Shown: piece by piece, positions 5,749 to 8,260 of the stretch
How the letters are laid out: every line of letters starts with the position of its first letter
Numbering within the stretch: the first letter of the stretch is position 1
From: an uncultured Clostridia bacterium
GTDB lineage: Bacteria > Bacillota > Clostridia > Christensenellales > CAG-138
Assembly: GCA_937900325.1 (NCBI GenBank)
Contig: CALCEX010000026.1
Location: 1-8,260 of the forward strand
Reading direction: 5' to 3'
DNA length: 8,260 nucleotides
Program-made: the position numbers and the translations under genes
Notes under the pieces: generated by a model
What the model saw: the letters and a program-made list of their open reading frames with translations, nothing else
Database searches by the model: none
What the model was told of the DNA's origin: nothing

Positions 5749-7143
5749 ATGGACAAACTTCAAAAACGGTACGGCCTCCTGACGGCAATATGTATGGTAG
5801 TCGGCATAGTTATCGGCTCCGGCGTATTCTTCAAGGCGCAGACCATACTGCAAAAGACAGGCGGCGATATGCCTCTCGGCATACTTGCCTGGATCATAGG
5901 CGGCGCTATAATGCTCTCCTGCCTGCTCGCTTTCTCTGTGATGGCGCAGAAGTTTGAAAAGGTCAACGGCATTGTGGACTATGCCGAGGCCTGCGTCGGC
6001 GGCAAATACGCCTATTATATCGGCTGGTTCCTTACCATGATATATTATCCCTGCCTTACCTCCGTGCTGGCCTGGCTCTCCGCCCGGTACACTCTGGTAT
6101 TCATAGTCTCCATAGCGCCCGACTTCCCCCTGCTGGGCCTTGGCGCTGCCGCAGGCGCGGAGACCGTTCTCGGCCCCGAGTGTATGTCTCTGGCAATGTT
6201 CTATATGTGCTGCGCTTATGCCGTTAACGCGCTCTCGCCAAAGCTCGCCGGCAAGATTCAGGTCTCCACCACCATAATCAAGCTCATACCCCTGTTCCTC
6301 ATGGCGATAGTGGGAATAGTCGTCGGCATAGCAAACGGTACCCTCGCAAACAACTTCAATATCCTGGCAGATGTCGGAACCACCTCGGCCAACCCGCTGT
6401 TTGCTTCCGTCTGTGCTACCGCCTTCGCATATGAAGGCTGGATAATAGCGACATCTATAAACGCAGAGCTGAAGGATTCCAAGAAAAACCTGCCCCGCGC
6501 TCTGGTCATAGGCGCGATCATCATCATTGCCACCTACATCTTCTACTATATCGGCGTAGCCGGCGGCGCTACTAACCAGGAGCTCATAGACTCCGGCGCT
6601 ACCGTTGCCTTCATAAATGTATTCGGCAACGTACTCGGCAACATACTCAATCTGTTCATCGCAATATCCTGCATAGGCACCATGAACGGCCTTATGCTCG
6701 GCTGCGTGCGCGGCCTGTACTCCATAGCCGTCCGCGGCAGAGGCCCCGCGCCCCATGTATTCAGCCAGATAGACAAGGAGACCAATATGCCCCACAACTC
6801 CGCGATCGTCGGCCTGCTTCTGTGCGGCTTCTGGGGGCTGTACTTCTTCCTTGCCAACCTGGCGGGCACCTGGTCCGGCCCCTTCGTGTTCGACTCTTCC
6901 GAGCTGCCAATAATCACCATATATATGCTGTATCTGCCCATATTCGTAATGTGGATAAAGAAGGCCACCGACGAAAGCGCCATACGCCGCTATGTATTGC
7001 CCTTACTGGCTATCTGCGGCTCGCTGTTCATGATTTACGCCTGCATCATGGGTCACGGCATGGCGTGCTTCTGGTATCTCATAGTGTTCGCCGTCGTTAT
7101 GGCGATAGGCTATGCCTTCTCCAGGGAAAAGCCCATAAATTAA
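5749..7143 (+). CDS. APC-superfamily amino acid permease
   Basis: This 464-residue protein should lie in the cytoplasmic membrane with about 12 hydrophobic helices and import or exchange amino acids. The N-terminal helix carries GIVIGSGVFFKA, the unwound substrate-binding motif of APC transporters (Gly23-Ser24-Gly25). Helix 6 and the following loop read AFAYEGWIIATSINAELKD then SKKNLPRAL, characteristic of the APA/LAT-like branch that includes SteT-type exchangers. Length is typical and there is no frame damage. The substrate cannot be read from sequence. The start has AAGGGGA at 5735-5741, 7 bases upstream. The gene has its own promoter and terminator and stands alone; the tRNA genes beside it are transcribed away from it. 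A 357-residue open frame on the opposite strand is a shadow of its codon bias. Confidence 0.92.
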   Translation: MDKLQKRYGLLTAICMVVGIVIGSGVFFKAQTILQKTGGDMPLGILAWIIGGAIMLSCLLAFSVMAQKFEKVNGIVDYAEACVGGKYAYYIGWFLTMIYYPCLTSVLAWLSARYTLVFIVSIAPDFPLLGLGAAAGAETVLGPECMSLAMFYMCCAYAVNALSPKLAGKIQVSTTIIKLIPLFLMAIVGIVVGIANGTLANNFNILADVGTTSANPLFASVCATAFAYEGWIIATSINAELKDSKKNLPRALVIGAIIIIATYIFYYIGVAGGATNQELIDSGATVAFINVFGNVLGNILNLFIAISCIGTMNGLMLGCVRGLYSIAVRGRGPAPHVFSQIDKETNMPHNSAIVGLLLCGFWGLYFFLANLAGTWSGPFVFDSSELPIITIYMLYLPIFVMWIKKATDESAIRRYVLPLLAICGSLFMIYACIMGHGMACFWYLIVFAVVMAIGYAFSREKPIN

Positions 7144-7156
7144 GAGAATATGCCGG

Positions 7157-7186
7157 ATGGCTGCCGCGTATCGGCAGCCATTTTTA
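7157..7186 (+). terminator. Rho-independent terminator after the permease
   Basis: GGCTGCCG (7159-7166) and CGGCAGCC (7172-7179) pair perfectly around CGTAT, extended by two A-T pairs, and are followed by TTTTTATT. It begins 13 bases after the permease stop. Confidence 0.93.
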
Positions 7187-7238
7187 TTACGCCGGGTTCT
7201 GCGGTCTTATGTTTATTTTATGATCGCATTATATCGGA

Positions 7239-7267
7239 TTGGCAAAACGGCGCATTTCGTGTAAAAT
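7239..7267 (+). promoter_or_regulatory. Promoter of the phosphatidyltransferase gene
   Basis: TTGGCA (7239-7244), 17 bp and TAAAAT (7262-7267) each match the consensus at five of six positions. Transcription would start near 7274. This rules out the in-frame TTG at 7239 as a translation start, because it lies inside the -35 box. Confidence 0.75.
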
Positions 7268-7319
7268 AAACATATTATATTCGGTACTATTTCCGTTCCA
7301 AAGGAGCCTTGCAAGCAAT

Positions 7320-7937
7320 ATGATAGGATTCTACGATTACACCGTCATAGCGACCTACGGGGCGCTTTTTATAGCCCTGCACGGCATATATTCCTCCGCC
7401 GCAGGCGACCCGGCCGCCGGCCTTCTCTGCCTCATATGCTGCGGCGTCATAGATACCTTTGACGGCAAAATTGCACGCTCAAAGAAGGATCGCACGGCAG
7501 ACGGCAAGCGCTTCGGCATACAGATAGATTCGCTGAACGACCTTGTCTGCTTTGGCGTACTGCCTGCTTCCATAGGCGCGGCCTTCGGCATGAACAGCTT
7601 TGTATCTCACGCGCTGCTTTCGCTGTATGTATTGGCAGCGCTCATTCGCCTGGGCTATTTCAACGTCACCGAAGAAAAGCGGCAGGAGGAATCAACCGAG
7701 GACCGCACCCACTACCTCGGCCTGCCCGTCACTGCGGCCTGCATAGTAATGCCTGCGGTATATCTCATAGGCTCCTATACAAATGCCGGCGTCATCATCC
7801 TGTTTGAGATAATGTTTCCGGCGATGGCCCTGGCCTTTATATCTCCGCTCAAAATAAAAAAGCTCCGTTTGCCCGGCATAATAGCCGCAGGAGCTTTGAT
7901 AGTTGCCGAGGCCGGCATGATAGCGTCGGCCCTTTAA
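7320..7937 (+). CDS. CDP-alcohol phosphatidyltransferase, phosphatidylserine synthase type
   Basis: This 205-residue integral membrane enzyme belongs to the family that joins a CDP-activated lipid to an alcohol. The catalytic motif is clear: D45-TF-DGKIAR (48-53), Gly66, Asp70 (IQIDSLND) and Asp74. The spacing between AR and the glycine is 12 residues instead of the common 8. The stretch SLNDLVCFGVLPA resembles phosphatidylserine synthases, so serine is the likeliest acceptor, though this is inferred. Several hydrophobic helices follow the motif. The ATG at 7320 is used: AAGGAG at 7301-7306 lies upstream, with a rather long 13-base spacing, and the N-terminus MIGFYDYTV fits relatives as I know them. 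Upstream in-frame sequence overlaps the promoter. It is monocistronic, ends at its own terminator, and is convergent with the potassium transporter gene. Confidence 0.87.
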   Translation: MIGFYDYTVIATYGALFIALHGIYSSAAGDPAAGLLCLICCGVIDTFDGKIARSKKDRTADGKRFGIQIDSLNDLVCFGVLPASIGAAFGMNSFVSHALLSLYVLAALIRLGYFNVTEEKRQEESTEDRTHYLGLPVTAACIVMPAVYLIGSYTNAGVIILFEIMFPAMALAFISPLKIKKLRLPGIIAAGALIVAEAGMIASAL

Positions 7938-7957
7938 GGCAAAAAGGCAGACATTGT

Positions 7958-7987
7958 CAGGGCGGCGGGAGCCGTCCTGCTTTTTTT
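7958..7987 (+). terminator. Rho-independent terminator after the phosphatidyltransferase
   Basis: CAGGGCGGC (7958-7966) pairs with GCCGTCCTG (7971-7979), nine pairs with one G-U, around a GGGA loop. C and seven T residues follow. The T-tract overlaps the stop codon of the convergent transporter gene by two bases. On the minus strand the same stem is followed, only about 12 bases later, by a five-T run, so it may work weakly in that direction. Confidence 0.9.
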
Positions 7988-8260
7988 ATACCTTTTTCCA
8001 GGTTTCCGGCATAAAGACCATTATTATCGGGAATATCTCCAGCCTGCCTATGAGCATATCCAGCGTCAGAACTATCTTGGATAAGGCGGAGAACTCCGAG
8101 AAGTTGCCCATCGGCCCTACCTTGCCCAAGCCGGGGCCAACGTTGCTCATACAGGTAATGACCGCGGTAAGGTTGGTAGTAAAGTCGCACTCATCAAACG
8201 ACGCCACGAGCATCGTAGACACGGCAACTATAAGCATATACATCACAAAAAATATGAGGG
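7986..8260 (-). CDS. TrkH/KtrB-type potassium uptake protein, C-terminal fragment
   Basis: About 91 C-terminal residues are present; the frame stays open to the right edge (preceded by LIFFV-MYML), so the 5' part of the gene lies outside. The segment TAVITCMSNVGPGLGKVGP carries the fourth pore-loop glycine motif (SNVGPG) of the Trk/Ktr superfamily. It is followed by the usual SKIVLTLDMLIGRLEIFPI helix and a short tail ending ETWKKV. These proteins form the ion-conducting subunit for potassium (or sodium-coupled potassium) uptake and normally need a cytosolic TrkA/KtrA partner, not visible here. The stop TAA is at 7986-7988 and overlaps the opposing terminator T-tract. Confidence 0.93.
   Translation of the reverse strand, partial: LIFFVMYMLIVAVSTMLVASFDECDFTTNLTAVITCMSNVGPGLGKVGPMGNFSEFSALSKIVLTLDMLIGRLEIFPIIMVFMPETWKKV

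Noticed and set aside
5722..6795. 357-residue open frame antisense to the permease gene
   Set aside because: Its composition (Tyr, Gly, Ala, Glu and His-rich with no domain) mirrors the permease codon bias, and it has no ribosome binding site of note. The permease is an unmistakable APC protein.
6546..6983. 145-residue minus-strand open frame inside the permease gene
   Set aside because: It is a shadow frame without recognisable features.
7239..7319. Upstream TTG start extending the phosphatidyltransferase by 27 residues
   Set aside because: It coincides with the -35 box of a good promoter and adds residues foreign to the family; AAGGAG precedes the ATG at 7320.

Overview
The window looks like part of a Bacillota (Clostridia-type) chromosome with mid-range G+C. 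The evidence is an HPK10/AgrC-type histidine kinase paired with a LytTR response regulator, AAGGAG-like ribosome binding sites, sigma-A-type promoters, Rho-independent terminators and heavy use of ATA for isoleucine. No insertion sequence, CRISPR array, phage gene or rRNA is visible. The genus cannot be named from this sequence.

Left part (1-1999, minus strand): a TPR/MORN lipoprotein gene is followed by a membrane-anchored zinc-ribbon protein with YWTD/DUF5050-like repeats that runs off the left edge. They are 89 bp apart with no terminator between them and probably form one operon. The zinc-ribbon gene is visibly more A+T-rich than the rest of the window.

Centre (2000-5285, plus strand): a 315-bp divergent intergenic region carries a TTGACA-N17-TATTTT promoter, a 36-bp imperfect dyad and short tandem repeats. 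It leads into a compact three-gene operon: a polytopic sensor kinase, a LytTR response regulator overlapping it by 8 bp, and an ADP-ribosylglycohydrolase whose best start lies 22 bp after the regulator stop. The operon ends at a strong hairpin terminator. The proximity implies, but does not prove, a link between an external signal and removal of ADP-ribose from a target. No AgrB/AgrD-type peptide gene was found.

The same hairpin also ends a minus-strand tRNA unit (5288-5485) made of initiator tRNA-fMet and elongator tRNA-Met, driven by a TTGACT-N17-TATTAT promoter.

Right part (5486-8260): an APC-superfamily amino acid permease has its own promoter, an A+T-rich leader and a terminator. Next comes a CDP-alcohol phosphatidyltransferase of the phosphatidylserine synthase type, with its own promoter and terminator. 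Convergent to it is the C-terminal end of a TrkH/KtrB-type potassium transporter that runs off the right edge. These look like ordinary housekeeping genes. The parts most worth a second look are the kinase/regulator/ADP-ribosylglycohydrolase operon and the divergent control region in front of it.
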